The notes under the pieces are model-generated. The model did no database searches, was not told the DNA's origin, and saw only the letters and a list, made by a program, of their open reading frames with translations. From positions 1 to 64,000 of IMG/VR virus record IMGVR_UViG_3300007735_000780: a DNA stretch of 64,000 nt; one strand, written 5' to 3'. Position 1 is the first letter of the stretch. Every line of letters starts with the position of its first letter. This DNA is from a virus. Made by a program: the position numbers and the translations under genes. Below, piece by piece: positions 25,859 through 35,097 of this stretch.

Positions 25859-28350
25859 TAAAAAGTACCTCCATTTATTACACCGTCAAAGTATGAAGCT
25901 GTAGATGCTGTTCCTAATAAAGAACCTGTAAATTCACCATGAAATGATCCACTAAATGATCCTGTGTTACTTAAAAATTGATCTACTCTATTTACTGTAA
26001 CTATTACTGAGGGGATTGCAGGTGAAGCATCAATAGCACCTGAGCCTGTAGCGTATAATCTTATATTATTGTTATCAGCAGCCCATACTATTTGGAAGTA
26101 GTCGTTTGCAGAAGCATTTACAAACCAATTCCAAGCAGCTATTGCTTTATCATTCGCACCACCAGCTAAAGTAACAGCTGTATTTGTTTCAGCTAAATCA
26201 ACTCCATTTTTTCTTAACCAAATATAAGCAATACCTGTTTGACCACTAGTTTTATCTAATTGGGCTGAGAATTGGATATCATATACTCCAGCATTAGCTG
26301 TTTTAATATATGTGTTATATGGGCTAACTGATCCAGATATTGATACTCCATTTGAAATGTCTGTTGTATTAAGAGACATTGAGTATACAGCACCTACAGT
26401 ACCTATAGATTGAATGGTTGTATCATAAAAACTACCATATGAGCCTGTAGCTGTATTACCATATACTCCTCCACCTCCTGTTGAGGTAATAGTGACTTGA
26501 CCTAACCCATTTGTAGGGGATAAGGAAATATTTTGACCAGCTAATATTTGAGTTACTCCACCATTTAAAGCGTAAGTAGCATATGATGCTGTACCTAATA
26601 AAGAACTAGTTATACTACCAGAAACATTTAGACTACCTGTTAATCCATAACTACCTGTTAGTTGTTTTGTATTATTCCAAACTGTAGTATCATACATTAA
26701 TAAATCACCATATGTAGGTGATGTTAAAGATACATCAGTTAATCCGGCTAAAGTGGTTGATCCTCCACCTCCACCTCCACCTCCACCACCACCAACACCT
26801 CTAAACAATCCTCCTGCTCTAAATTCATAAGAAGCAGCTGTTGTAAAATCAGCATTATTTCTTAAGATTAAGTGTCCTACAAAAATAGCATTAGCAAATG
26901 TGTTAGGTGCTTCATTAAAAGGTTCAGTTAGTAAACCAGCAATAGCATTATCTTTACTTGAATAAGCAGCATTTCCATAATAAACATAAAACGCTTTAGT
27001 AGCACTATTAGGAAAATAAAATACTCTTTGAATTGACCAATGATTTGAAGGTACAGGAGTTAGTGATCCTGTGTTTGAATATTGAGTTGGGTCTATTGTT
27101 GTGTATCCAACACCTGCGTTTGTATCGTAAACCCATCCTGATCCTGATTGGCGATATCTAAAAATTTTAGAGGTTGTTATGCCTGTTGCTTCAACAATAT
27201 AGCTTGGATTATTAGGATCTACTGTATAATTTCTTCCATCTACCCAAGCTGTTCCTCCACCTAATAATAAACCTCTTGAGCTACTGGGTGTTAGGTTATA
27301 ATTTGCTATTTTTAAAGGTCCAAATGCTTTGATAAAATCGTATGATCTTTGTTTCCATCCATATCCTACACTAGGGAAAGTTTGAAATGCATTTATTGTA
27401 GATCTATTTTGATGAATAATAATACCAATAGGAATTAAAGTATTATAATCTCCATCATTATATGGAATCCCAGAAGCAGTTATTTGTGTATTAGAATTTA
27501 TAGCTACAAATGATTGATCAAAAGAAGCACTTAAAGGTGCTATACTAGCAGATAAATTAGACCAATTTAAAAATTTTATTGTTGGATATGGATCATCATT
27601 ATATGAAGCATTTAGATTCACAATAACACCACTACCACTTGATATTTGATATGTAGTACTATTAATTTGAGAAATTATTCCTCCATGTAATAATCCAGTA
27701 TATAAATTACCTTCTAACCATCTTAAACGAGTTGTATTAGCGTATCCATTACCATTTTGAGTAAAGTATAAGTCATTTGTAGAACCAGAAACATAAATGT
27801 AAGAAGCAGATAATGCTTGGTTTATATTAGAAGTAACAGGATCAAATCTTAAATACCCATTTAAATCTACATTTCCAACAATAGAAACTGATTCTGATCC
27901 TGCTGATGGAGGATATTCTCCTTGGATTTGAAGAGTTCCGGATAATATAGTGTTTCCTACAAGTGTATTAGAACCGGTTGTAAATAAACTACCTGTTACA
28001 GTTTGATTACCAATAAAAATATTTGAACCAGTAGTAGCTAAACTCGCAGATTTTGCTACAAAAACAGGATCTGTTTCTTGATAATAAGAAGCAGTAGCCG
28101 CAGTACCATTAAGACTACCGGTAAAACTTCCACTAAACGATCCTGTATTATAGGATGCTGTAAAGTTGTTTATACTTGAAGTAAACGCGTTAAAACTTGA
28201 AGTAGTTACTAGACTACCAGTATCTATTACAGCTGTAAAGGTAAATGCAGAACCAGTACCATCATAGACATTTACACCATCTGGTGTTTGTAAAACTCGT
28301 TGATATGTATTTTCTATGTTTTGACCGGTTAAGTCAAATGGTCCTGCCAT
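25858..28350 (-). CDS. Tail fibre with C-terminal C1q/TNF-like domain
   Basis: 830 residues. The N-terminal part has shaft repeats ('TGSFSGSFTGSLNGTAATASYY' style). A central domain (about residues 190-470) is rich in aromatic residues ('VGYGWKQRSYDFIKAFGPLKI') and could be a catalytic or binding domain of unknown type. A GGGGGGGGGG hinge follows. Residues about 640-790 look like a C1q/TNF jelly roll: 'AGVYDIQFSAQLDKTSG', 'IAYIWLRKNGVDLAETN', 'AAWNWFVNASANDYFQIVW'. The last residues 'YFDGVINGGTF' recall the ending of the small protein at 29258-29572. It is probably a trimeric receptor-binding fibre. Confidence 0.8.
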   Translation of the reverse strand: MAGPFDLTGQNIENTYQRVLQTPDGVNVYDGTGSAFTFTAVIDTGSLVTTSSFNAFTSSINNFTASYNTGSFSGSFTGSLNGTAATASYYQETDPVFVAKSASLATTGSNIFIGNQTVTGSLFTTGSNTLVGNTILSGTLQIQGEYPPSAGSESVSIVGNVDLNGYLRFDPVTSNINQALSASYIYVSGSTNDLYFTQNGNGYANTTRLRWLEGNLYTGLLHGGIISQINSTTYQISSGSGVIVNLNASYNDDPYPTIKFLNWSNLSASIAPLSASFDQSFVAINSNTQITASGIPYNDGDYNTLIPIGIIIHQNRSTINAFQTFPSVGYGWKQRSYDFIKAFGPLKIANYNLTPSSSRGLLLGGGTAWVDGRNYTVDPNNPSYIVEATGITTSKIFRYRQSGSGWVYDTNAGVGYTTIDPTQYSNTGSLTPVPSNHWSIQRVFYFPNSATKAFYVYYGNAAYSSKDNAIAGLLTEPFNEAPNTFANAIFVGHLILRNNADFTTAASYEFRAGGLFRGVGGGGGGGGGGGSTTLAGLTDVSLTSPTYGDLLMYDTTVWNNTKQLTGSYGLTGSLNVSGSITSSLLGTASYATYALNGGVTQILAGQNISLSPTNGLGQVTITSTGGGGVYGNTATGSYGSFYDTTIQSIGTVGAVYSMSLNTTDISNGVSISGSVSPYNTYIKTANAGVYDIQFSAQLDKTSGQTGIAYIWLRKNGVDLAETNTAVTLAGGANDKAIAAWNWFVNASANDYFQIVWAADNNNIRLYATGSGAIDASPAIPSVIVTVNRVDQFLSNTGSFSGSFHGEFTGSLLGTASTASYFDGVINGGTF

Positions 28351-28365
28351 AACTTTTTATTTATT

Positions 28366-28929
28366 TTATTTAGGGAGTTTTGATAAAATCCCATCTATGA
28401 TTTCTTGAACTTGATTTTGTTCAATTTTATTTTCTTGCAAATATGTAGCAACAATATTATTCACTTTGTCTTTTTTAATAGTTAAATTTTTAACATTAAT
28501 GTCTTCTTTAACTAACATTCTAACTAATTTTATAACGTGTTCTGTTATAGGATCAATTGTGTCTTCTTTAATACCCGTAACTTGAACTTTAGGAGCACTT
28601 TCAGTTATAATTTCTGCGTCTTGGGACTTAACTTCTACTGTTATTTTTCTTGACGCCTCAACCTGAAATTTCGACTTCCAAGGAGTAAAATACGTATCCT
28701 CTGCTATAACCTCAAGTTTAATTTGACCTTCTGTGTTATCTTCTAGTAAGCCTTTTAGTTTTTTAACGGGGATAGTACATTTGCCATCTTTATTTATAGT
28801 ACCATTAAACAAAAGACTAAGGTCTTCTGTTTCAATTATTAATCTGGCTTGGCTATTTTTTAGTGAGGCACCTTCAATTTTTATGTTGCACTCAAATAAT
28901 TCAGGTTTGTCTGTAAATAATTTATACAT
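28366..28929 (-). CDS. Hypothetical protein, beta domain plus helical tail
   Basis: 187 residues. Residues 1-100 form a beta-rich domain ('CNIKIEGASLKNSQARLIIE ... GTINKDGKCTIPVKKLKGL') like a small Ig-type sandwich. Residues 120-187 are charged helices ('EHVIKLVRMLVKEDINVKNL ... QVQEIIDGILSKLPK'). I do not recognise the family. It is coupled to the gene upstream by TAATG and lies between fibre genes, so it may be a virion adaptor or chaperone. Confidence 0.75.
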   Translation of the reverse strand: MYKLFTDKPELFECNIKIEGASLKNSQARLIIETEDLSLLFNGTINKDGKCTIPVKKLKGLLEDNTEGQIKLEVIAEDTYFTPWKSKFQVEASRKITVEVKSQDAEIITESAPKVQVTGIKEDTIDPITEHVIKLVRMLVKEDINVKNLTIKKDKVNNIVATYLQENKIEQNQVQEIIDGILSKLPK

Positions 28930-29258
28930 TATAAGTCTACTTTAATGTTTATGCCTAGAACTTCTTTAGCTACTAAGGCTATGTCCGATATACGTATTTT
29001 ACGATCTATTACTTCTTTAGTTTCTTTAAAATCTATATTTTTTCCTTCACATTTCATTATTAAAGTAATAAAACGTTTTTTCTTTTGTTTATCCTTCCAT
29101 AAATCTTCAGGTGCTTTACCTGCTGCTAAACCTTCTAAAACTTCAATTATTAAAGCACAGTCATCCCAAGTAAATGGATTTTTACTTTGATTTGGAAAAG
29201 GATTTGTTTCCCAAGCAAAATTTGCATTACCCCATTGAAACGGTATTCTAGTTGCCAT
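28929..29258 (-). CDS. Hypothetical small protein in the fibre operon
   Basis: 109 residues, starting 'ATRIPFQWGNANFAWETNPFPNQSKNPFTWDDCALIIE', then charged helix ('DLWKDKQKKKRFITLIMKCEGKNIDFKE') and 'VLGINIKVDL'. The Trp/Phe/Asn-rich start looks like a short peptide that docks on another protein, followed by a helical domain. No family is recognised. It is coupled by TAATG at both ends, so it is made in step with its two neighbours, probably as a complex partner. Confidence 0.75.
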   Translation of the reverse strand: MATRIPFQWGNANFAWETNPFPNQSKNPFTWDDCALIIEVLEGLAAGKAPEDLWKDKQKKKRFITLIMKCEGKNIDFKETKEVIDRKIRISDIALVAKEVLGINIKVDL

Positions 29259-29572
29259 TAAAATGTTCCTCCATCAATGTAACTAGCAGTTGAAGCATTA
29301 GTTGGTGTTAAAGTTATCAAACTAATTGAAAATGTTGAACCATTTCCTTTAGTAAGTGTTAAGTTAGGGTCTGAAAATGAAGCTGTTGTTAAAAGAGAAC
29401 CAGTATTTGTACTTCCACCTCCACCTCCTCCATTCATTGCAAATGAAGCTGTTAAAGCATAACTTGCTGAGGTAGCAGTTCTAGCAAAAGTAGCATTAGT
29501 AGCATTAGTTGCGTTTGTTGCGTTTGTTGCATTTGTTGCAAAAGCACTAGATATGGATCTTTTAGACGACAT
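29258..29572 (-). CDS. Short fibre protein with NAT tripeptide repeats
   Basis: 104 residues. Residues 10-27 consist of six Asn-Ala-Thr repeats, then 'FARTATSASYALTASFAMNGGGGGG' style shaft sequence and a short beta domain ending 'ASTASYIDGGTF', like the end of the fibre at 25858-28350. It looks like a small fibre segment or a recombination remnant of a larger fibre. It is coupled to the next gene by TAATG. Confidence 0.75.
   Translation of the reverse strand: MSSKRSISSAFATNATNATNATNATNATFARTATSASYALTASFAMNGGGGGGSTNTGSLLTTASFSDPNLTLTKGNGSTFSISLITLTPTNASTASYIDGGTF
29489..29540. repeat. 9-base tandem repeat (Asn-Ala-Thr codons)
   Basis: About six imperfect 9-base units (plus strand agtagcatt / tgttgcgtt) inside the short fibre gene. 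Such a run is prone to length change by slippage. Confidence 0.8.
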
Positions 29573-29584
29573 TAAAACTCATTT

Positions 29585-31054
29585 TTAAAATAAAGAACAT
29601 GATCTTAAAGTTCCTCCAATATAAGCATACAAACGTGGATTTCCACTAACCAAAGTAAGAACCATTTCTCCTTCAATGTTTAATGATGGAGCAGCACTTT
29701 GAGTAGGAATAACTATTGAAGGTTTATTTGTTACTTTAAAATAATCTCTTCTAACACTATTAGATGTTCCTCCTCCAACTATAAAATAACTAGTTGTATC
29801 ACCTTGAGCGTTCCATTGACCTACTACAGTTTGAAATGAACCTGAAGCAACTGTACCTTGACCTTCAGTGTGGGAATAATTACCTGAAGCAATTGTTTGA
29901 TTTCCTTCAGCGTGTGAATAAAGACCTGAAGCTGTATTGTTTAGTCCTTCAGCATGTGAATAAGAACCTAAAGCAAGAGTAATATTTCCTTCAGCATGTG
30001 AATAATCACCTATTGCTCTTGTTGATTGTCCTTCAGCATGTGAATAAGAACCTGAAGCAAAAGTTTGGTTACCTTCAGCATGAGAATATTGGTTTGAAGC
30101 TGTAGTTCGTAAACCTTCAGCATGTGAATAAGAACCTAAAGCAATTGTTTGATAACCTTCAGCATGTGAATAAGAACCTGAAGCAACTGTTTCTCTACCT
30201 TCAGCGTGTGAATAAAGACCTGAAGCTGTACTGTTTAGTCCTTCAACATGTGAGTATTGACCTAAAGCAATTGTTTGATAACCTTCAGCATGTGAATAAT
30301 CACCTGAAGCAACTGTTAATCTTCCTTCAGCGTGTGAATATAAACCTATAGTTACTGTGTCTAAACCTTCAGTATGTGAGTAAGAACCTGCAGATAAAGT
30401 TCTTCTACCTTCAGCGTGTGATGCTCCACCTATTGCTACTGTATTAAGTCCTTCAGCATGTGCTCCATTAACTAATACAGTTTGATCACCAGCCCAAGTT
30501 GTAGGAGAAGTATTTAAAATATAAGCAGAAGTAATAGTACTTATTGGAGTAAAAAACAATTGAGTTGTAGTTGTAGCACTATCATATGACCTACTTGTAA
30601 TTAATGGAGTAGTATAAGTATTGTTTGAAGGATTAAATATAATAGAATAATTTCCTACAGTAAATAAACTTGTTATATCTGTATAAGAAGGCATAAATGA
30701 AGCAGTACCGTTAGAAATAGAAGCAGAATATGCTCTATTTGTTCCTGCTTGAGTTGTAAGACCTTCAACGTGAGAATATAATGTTAAATTAAAAGTTCTA
30801 GTTCCATTTCCTTCAGCATGAGAACCAGTACCTGAAGCTGTTGTATTAAAACCTTCAGCATGGGAAATAATTCCTGATGCTAATGAAGCAGAACCTTCAG
30901 CATGAGAAAATAAACCGGAAGCAGTAACACTGATTCCTTGTTCTAAACTTTGAGACAAATAAGTAACATATGAAGCTGTTTGAGAAAATGACGCACTTAA
31001 AGCATATGATGCACTTAAAGGATTAGTTAATTGTTCTTTTCTTATTATACTCAT
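29585..31054 (-). CDS. Tail fibre with long YadA-like SHAEG beta-roll
   Basis: 489 residues. It starts 'SIIRKEQLTNPLSASYALSASF', a fibre N-terminal module. About fifteen 14-residue SHAEG repeats make up most of the protein, interrupted at about residues 80-190 by a non-repeat domain also present in the giant fibre. The C-terminus 'FKVTNKPSIVIPTQSAAPSL ... RLYAYIGGTLRSCSLF' is the same tip seen in the fibres at 34073-35083 and 35129-37006. It is probably a trimeric receptor-binding fibre. It lies just downstream of the tail-completion gene. Confidence 0.85.
   Translation of the reverse strand: MSIIRKEQLTNPLSASYALSASFSQTASYVTYLSQSLEQGISVTASGLFSHAEGSASLASGIISHAEGFNTTASGTGSHAEGNGTRTFNLTLYSHVEGLTTQAGTNRAYSASISNGTASFMPSYTDITSLFTVGNYSIIFNPSNNTYTTPLITSRSYDSATTTTQLFFTPISTITSAYILNTSPTTWAGDQTVLVNGAHAEGLNTVAIGGASHAEGRRTLSAGSYSHTEGLDTVTIGLYSHAEGRLTVASGDYSHAEGYQTIALGQYSHVEGLNSTASGLYSHAEGRETVASGSYSHAEGYQTIALGSYSHAEGLRTTASNQYSHAEGNQTFASGSYSHAEGQSTRAIGDYSHAEGNITLALGSYSHAEGLNNTASGLYSHAEGNQTIASGNYSHTEGQGTVASGSFQTVVGQWNAQGDTTSYFIVGGGTSNSVRRDYFKVTNKPSIVIPTQSAAPSLNIEGEMVLTLVSGNPRLYAYIGGTLRSCSLF
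29840..30420. repeat. 42-base coding repeats (SHAEG array)
   Basis: The longest uninterrupted run of 14-residue repeats in the window. Adjacent units are often near-identical, so unit number can change by recombination. Confidence 0.9.
30403..30960. repeat. Fibre repeat block B, copy 2
   Basis: Partner of 18400-18960. The two copies differ mainly around the codons for 'SYTDITSLF' and 'FNPSNNTYTTP'. Confidence 0.85.
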
Positions 31055-31056
31055 AT

Positions 31057-32319
31057 TTATGCAAATTTACCTATTACTACTATTTCGTCTGTTGATTGTA
31101 AAGTAAAACCTAAATTGGTTGTATTAACTGTTAAAGTACAAGTACCTCCTCCATTATCAACAAATGTTGTTATAGCATTTGGTTCCATTAATTGTCCATT
31201 TACATAATAAGAAAATGAAGTAGTACTTGTAGCTGGCAGTCCTGTTGGAGCGGTTAAAAATGTTCCTGTAAATACTGCTGTATTGGGGACAGTAACAGTT
31301 GTTGCTTGTAATGCTTTACTTGTATTAATATAAATTAAAGTATTAATATCTACTGTTTGTGTTATATTATTTACTACTATATTAGGTGAATCTATAACTT
31401 TTGCTAAACCTCCTTTTTGCATATTTGTTTGATTAACATTAGAATTAAAATTACTTGTTTCTCCACTTATTATTTCTGTAGTAAAAGTTAATATACTTTT
31501 TTCAGAAAATTTCTTTATAGAGTTTAAATCTTTTTGAGGAATGTCTGGGATGATGTATCCGTAAAGTGTTATTGATAGTGTGCATTTTACCACACGATCA
31601 GCACTATCAGACAATTCTACAGTTGGGGTGAATGTGCTTATAGTTGCTTTAAATTTAAAACGTTCAGGATCACCCCAATATGAATCAGAAGCATATTCTA
31701 ATGCTTCCATAATCTTGTTTAATTGGTCATTATAATAGGTGAAAACAGCACAATCATAGGTGATATTTACGTAGTCAGGTACTACTGTGGCATAGTATGT
31801 TTTTCCACGTTTAACATTGTTTAAAATGTTAAATTTGCTGTATTCATTCTGTTTACTATACCTTTTACCATAAACAACAACATTGTTAGGGTTGTTAGCA
31901 TCTAATTTGTTTGTTAAATTTCTAACTTTCTCTATACTGTTCTTTTTAAATATGATTAGAGGAGCCATTATACGACCATTTAAGTCTCTATAATAACCAT
32001 CCTTTTGAAATGATTTCCATTTTTCAGGTGAACCATAAATTATAGGTACAGGTATTCTTTCCCCGTTTTGTATTACAAATGGTTTTATAACGTTTTGAAA
32101 ATAATACATTACTGCCTCGTCTATATCCTGGATACCAATGGATAAAGGTTTAACAGTATCGTCTCTAAATGATGTTTGTTCTGCTCTGTTAAGAGAATTA
32201 TCTTTATTAGGATTACCAGTAGACTGAAAACCAGGTGCCCCAGGTGGTGGTACAAATGGGGTTTGTTGAGAAATACTAATTTCTCTTTGTGTTTTAGGTA
32301 TTGGTTTTCTTCCTGCCAT
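31057..32319 (-). CDS. Putative tail completion / sheath terminator protein (gp15-like)
   Basis: 420 residues. A Pro/Gln-rich N-terminus is followed by 'KPLSIGIQDIDEAVMYYFQNVIKPFV' and 'VPIIYGSPEKWKSFQKDGYYRDLNGRIMAPLI', a block I associate with the protein following the two neck proteins in T4-like phages of marine and Bacteroidota hosts. The gene order neck-neck-this fits T4 13-14-15, so I infer a gp15-like role (cap of the tail joined to the neck). The C-terminal 120 residues are beta-rich and separate ('SYYVNGQLMEPNAITTFVDN'), perhaps an added surface domain. It is coupled to the neck gene by TAATG. Confidence 0.6.
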   Translation of the reverse strand: MAGRKPIPKTQREISISQQTPFVPPPGAPGFQSTGNPNKDNSLNRAEQTSFRDDTVKPLSIGIQDIDEAVMYYFQNVIKPFVIQNGERIPVPIIYGSPEKWKSFQKDGYYRDLNGRIMAPLIIFKKNSIEKVRNLTNKLDANNPNNVVVYGKRYSKQNEYSKFNILNNVKRGKTYYATVVPDYVNITYDCAVFTYYNDQLNKIMEALEYASDSYWGDPERFKFKATISTFTPTVELSDSADRVVKCTLSITLYGYIIPDIPQKDLNSIKKFSEKSILTFTTEIISGETSNFNSNVNQTNMQKGGLAKVIDSPNIVVNNITQTVDINTLIYINTSKALQATTVTVPNTAVFTGTFLTAPTGLPATSTTSFSYYVNGQLMEPNAITTFVDNGGGTCTLTVNTTNLGFTLQSTDEIVVIGKFA

Positions 32320-32828
32320 TATAATCTTTGTTTAATTATGTTTACTCTATCTGCAGAAACATAATGTGTTTCACAAATTACACTCACATTATAACCAAAG
32401 TTTTCTAGTCCTGGATTTAATGGATTAGTAGCATAAGGATAGTCTGGGTCTTTACCTGCAAAGAATTGGGTTATGTTAGTGTTATCAACTTCAAAGTAAC
32501 TTTCTTGATACAGTATAATGTCTCCTACTTCAGGATGCACATTTGATTCTACTAAATCATCTCGTAAAAATGCTACTGTTACACCCCAATTAAAATCAAC
32601 ACCAAATTCATTTGTGGGAGAAGTATTACCAGCTACTGTTATTAAAGCATTTAATAATACAGGTCCATCATAAAATTTACCACCTGATGCTTCACCATAC
32701 ATATTAACAGTAGTTTTGTCTAAAACAAATTTATAAATAGCACACTGTTGAGTAATGATGTCTCCTAATAACTCTCGGTTAATGTGTCTAAAAAGTGATA
32801 TGTCTCTTTTACCGCCAAAAAGTGCCAT
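32319..32828 (-). CDS. Neck protein (gp14-like)
   Basis: 169 residues against 256 in T4. It opens 'RDISLFRHINRELLGDIITQQCAIYKFVL', the pattern of gp14-type neck proteins, followed by 'YGEASGGKFYDGPVLLNALI', 'VTVAFLRDDLVESNVHPEVGDIIL' and 'YFEVDNTN'. It would form part of the connector between head and tail with the gp13-like protein upstream. One-base overlaps with both neighbours suggest stoichiometric synthesis. Confidence 0.75.
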   Translation of the reverse strand: MALFGGKRDISLFRHINRELLGDIITQQCAIYKFVLDKTTVNMYGEASGGKFYDGPVLLNALITVAGNTSPTNEFGVDFNWGVTVAFLRDDLVESNVHPEVGDIILYQESYFEVDNTNITQFFAGKDPDYPYATNPLNPGLENFGYNVSVICETHYVSADRVNIIKQRL

Positions 32829-33991
32829 TATCCTATGTATATTACCATTGGTACGTTATTAATTTCTTGTTTTCTAAATTCACTTTCATCTTTTCTTCTT
32901 TCAAGTAAAGCTTTATTAGAAGTTTCATCAAGGTATATTCTTAATCTTTCAATTAATGCTTGTTTTTCGGCTGTTGCTGCTGATAATAAATCAGCTTGAT
33001 TAAGAGTAATATTTTGGTCTGGTATAGGAACTGTACTGTATTTACCACGAACATATCCTAACATTTCTTTACATAATGCTAAAGCGTATTCAAAAATCCA
33101 AGACCTACCAACAGCATTTATTTGTGTATAAGTAGGATAACCATAAGGAGCATTTGATACATTTGTTACTTTATCTCCACCTGTTTGTGTTATACTATTA
33201 GTATATCTGTCTTCTGTTTTAATATATTCAAACCATAAAAATCCCTGTCTAACATCATTACCTGTTGGTATTGGGAATATTTTTATATTATTGTTTATAA
33301 TTTCAAATGTATAATTTGATAGACGAATTGTATTGCTTAATTCTAATCCTTGTATTACAGCAGCATCATATGCTACAGGCATCATTAAGTATCCTCCTCC
33401 GTATCCTCCACCATACATTCCACCGTAAATACCAGCAGCAGGTAATCCTCCTAAACCAGCAAATCCACCAAAAGGTGCATACATTTGATTTATAGCAGGT
33501 AAGTCTTGGTAAAATACTTTTTTAATTTCAATTCCACCTGAAATACTTTGACTAATAGCCCAGTCTTTTAAATCATATGTTTGTTGGCCTGGTGTTAATG
33601 CTAAAGCACCACTGTAATAAGTTATATTTCCTCCTGCTCCAGCTTCAGCAGCATACTGTTGTGATAGTCTTATTATTTCTCCCATATTAGGAGTAATAAT
33701 AGCATCATTAACTTCTGTATCTGTAGGAGCACCATTTAATGATAAAAGATTATCTCTTATTTGAAATGAATAAATTTCATTACCATAAGTAGTTACTGCA
33801 TCTTCAAATGCAGCATAAAAATTTAAATCTTGTAATTCAATGTCTACTAAAGGATAACCTAATCTTCTAGCACAATATGTAACAAATTTATCAATATCTT
33901 CTTGAAATTGAGAATCATAATCATAAAATCCAAACGGGGTTTGACCCGGAAAAAATGAAGATGAACCAGGATAAATAGGAATATTAGCCAT
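32828..33991 (-). CDS. Neck protein (gp13-like)
   Basis: 387 residues against 309 in T4. It starts 'GSSSFFPGQTPFGFYDYDSQFQEDIDKFVTYCARRLGYPLVDIELQDLNFYAAFEDAV' (residues 9-66), a typical neck/head-completion opening. The C-terminal half has 'FEYALALCKEMLGYVRGKYSTVPIPD' and 'LIERLRIYLDETSN'. A Gly/Tyr/Met-rich loop 'GGMYGGGYGGGYLMM' sits in the middle (about residue 190) and is unusual. It has its own promoter element after a strong terminator, so the three neck genes form a unit inside the fibre region. Confidence 0.75.
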   Translation of the reverse strand: MANIPIYPGSSSFFPGQTPFGFYDYDSQFQEDIDKFVTYCARRLGYPLVDIELQDLNFYAAFEDAVTTYGNEIYSFQIRDNLLSLNGAPTDTEVNDAIITPNMGEIIRLSQQYAAEAGAGGNITYYSGALALTPGQQTYDLKDWAISQSISGGIEIKKVFYQDLPAINQMYAPFGGFAGLGGLPAAGIYGGMYGGGYGGGYLMMPVAYDAAVIQGLELSNTIRLSNYTFEIINNNIKIFPIPTGNDVRQGFLWFEYIKTEDRYTNSITQTGGDKVTNVSNAPYGYPTYTQINAVGRSWIFEYALALCKEMLGYVRGKYSTVPIPDQNITLNQADLLSAATAEKQALIERLRIYLDETSNKALLERRKDESEFRKQEINNVPMVIYIG

Positions 33992-34004
33992 GAATAGAGT
34001 TTGT

Positions 34005-34014
34005 TTATAAATAT
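34005..34014 (-). promoter_or_regulatory. Candidate late promoter element
   Basis: Exact ATATTTATAA on the sense strand, 13 bases before the gp13-like start, following a terminator. Confidence 0.5.
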
Positions 34015-34019
34015 TAAGA

Positions 34020-34049
34020 GAAAACAGAAGACCCGAAATTGGGTCTTCT
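34020..34049 (-). terminator. Rho-independent terminator after a fibre gene
   Basis: Perfect 9-bp stem AGAAGACCC/GGGTCTTCT (34026-34034 with 34041-34049), 6-base loop, followed on the sense strand by GTTTTC. It lies about 24 bases past the fibre stop at 34073. Confidence 0.85.
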
Positions 34050-34072
34050 TGTTATGATATTTATTTTTATTT

Positions 34073-35083
34073 TTATACGAATGAAGATGATCTCCAAGCA
34101 CCTCCTAAGTAAGCATATAAACGATATACACCACCACTAACATAAGGAACCATTTCACCTTCAACACCAGTCCATGATGGAGCAGTACTTTGAGTAGCTA
34201 CTACTATTGATGAACTATTAGTTACTTTAAATGCATCTTTGCGAGTTCCACTTGTTCCTCCTCCAACAATAAAGTAACTTGTTGTATCACCAAGAGCATT
34301 ATATTCACCTACTACAGTTTGATATGAACCTGAGGCTACTGTAAATAATCCTTCTGTATGAGAGGCAAAACCTAAAGCTATTGTTCCTTCACCTTCAGCA
34401 TGAGAAGAATTACCTATAGATATAGTTGAACGACCTTCGGCATGAGAAAGAGCTCCTTGTGCAATTGTTAAATATCCTTCAGCATGGGCACCATTACCGT
34501 TTGCTAATGTACTTTCTCCTTCAGTATGAGAATATGTACCTGAAGCTGTGGTAAAATAACCTTCAGCATGAGAACCATTATTTAAAGCTAAAGTATATGC
34601 ACCTTCAGCATGACTACCTATACCTAATGCTGATGAACCTGAGCCTTCAGCATGAGCAGAAGTGTTTGTTGCTTGAGTATTACTTCCTTCAGCATGAGAA
34701 TAAAGACCTGAAGCTAAATTAGTGGTACCTTGAGCATATGAATAATTACCTGAAGCTGTATTTGATAAACCAACTGTTAAAGAAGCTGTTCCTGAAGCTC
34801 TATTGTTTCTTCCTACACTAAAAGAACCTCTTAAACTATTTTGATCCCATGTAAACATCATTCCTGTAGGATTTCCTGCAATTCCAGTTTCACCTATAGC
34901 AGCTAAACGAGCTATAGTTATAGAATTGTTTACAAAGGAAACGGAGGATGTACCTACGTATAGATCATCCCAAGGATATATTTCTGTACCTAATGTTTTA
35001 GACCCAGAAGGAATTACATTACCTCCAAGAGTTACAGTAGTTCCTGTAAATGGGTTTATAGTATTTACTTTTATTCTACTCAT
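34073..35083 (-). CDS. Tail fibre with SHAEG beta-roll
   Basis: 336 residues. N-terminal module 'INPFTGTTVTLGGNVIPSGSKTLGTEIYPWDDLYV', then about ten 14-residue SHAEG repeats, then 'GSYQTVVGEYNALGDTTSYFI' and the tip 'FKVTNSSSIVVATQSTAPSW ... YRLYAYLGGAWRSSSFV'. The roll-to-tip part is homologous to the end of 29585-31054. Its own promoter element and terminator make it a single-gene unit. Confidence 0.85.
   Translation of the reverse strand: MSRIKVNTINPFTGTTVTLGGNVIPSGSKTLGTEIYPWDDLYVGTSSVSFVNNSITIARLAAIGETGIAGNPTGMMFTWDQNSLRGSFSVGRNNRASGTASLTVGLSNTASGNYSYAQGTTNLASGLYSHAEGSNTQATNTSAHAEGSGSSALGIGSHAEGAYTLALNNGSHAEGYFTTASGTYSHTEGESTLANGNGAHAEGYLTIAQGALSHAEGRSTISIGNSSHAEGEGTIALGFASHTEGLFTVASGSYQTVVGEYNALGDTTSYFIVGGGTSGTRKDAFKVTNSSSIVVATQSTAPSWTGVEGEMVPYVSGGVYRLYAYLGGAWRSSSFV
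34330..34760. repeat. 42-base coding repeats (SHAEG array)
   Basis: Array of 14-residue repeats, more diverged between units than the arrays at 21240-21600 and 29840-30420. Confidence 0.85.
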
Positions 35084-35097
35084 TGTGTTTTATTTAG

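Noticed and set aside
29840-30420. CRISPR-like pattern of regular repeats with variable spacers
   Set aside because: The 42-base units are in frame and encode the 14-residue SHAEG protein repeat; the spacers are also coding and related to each other.
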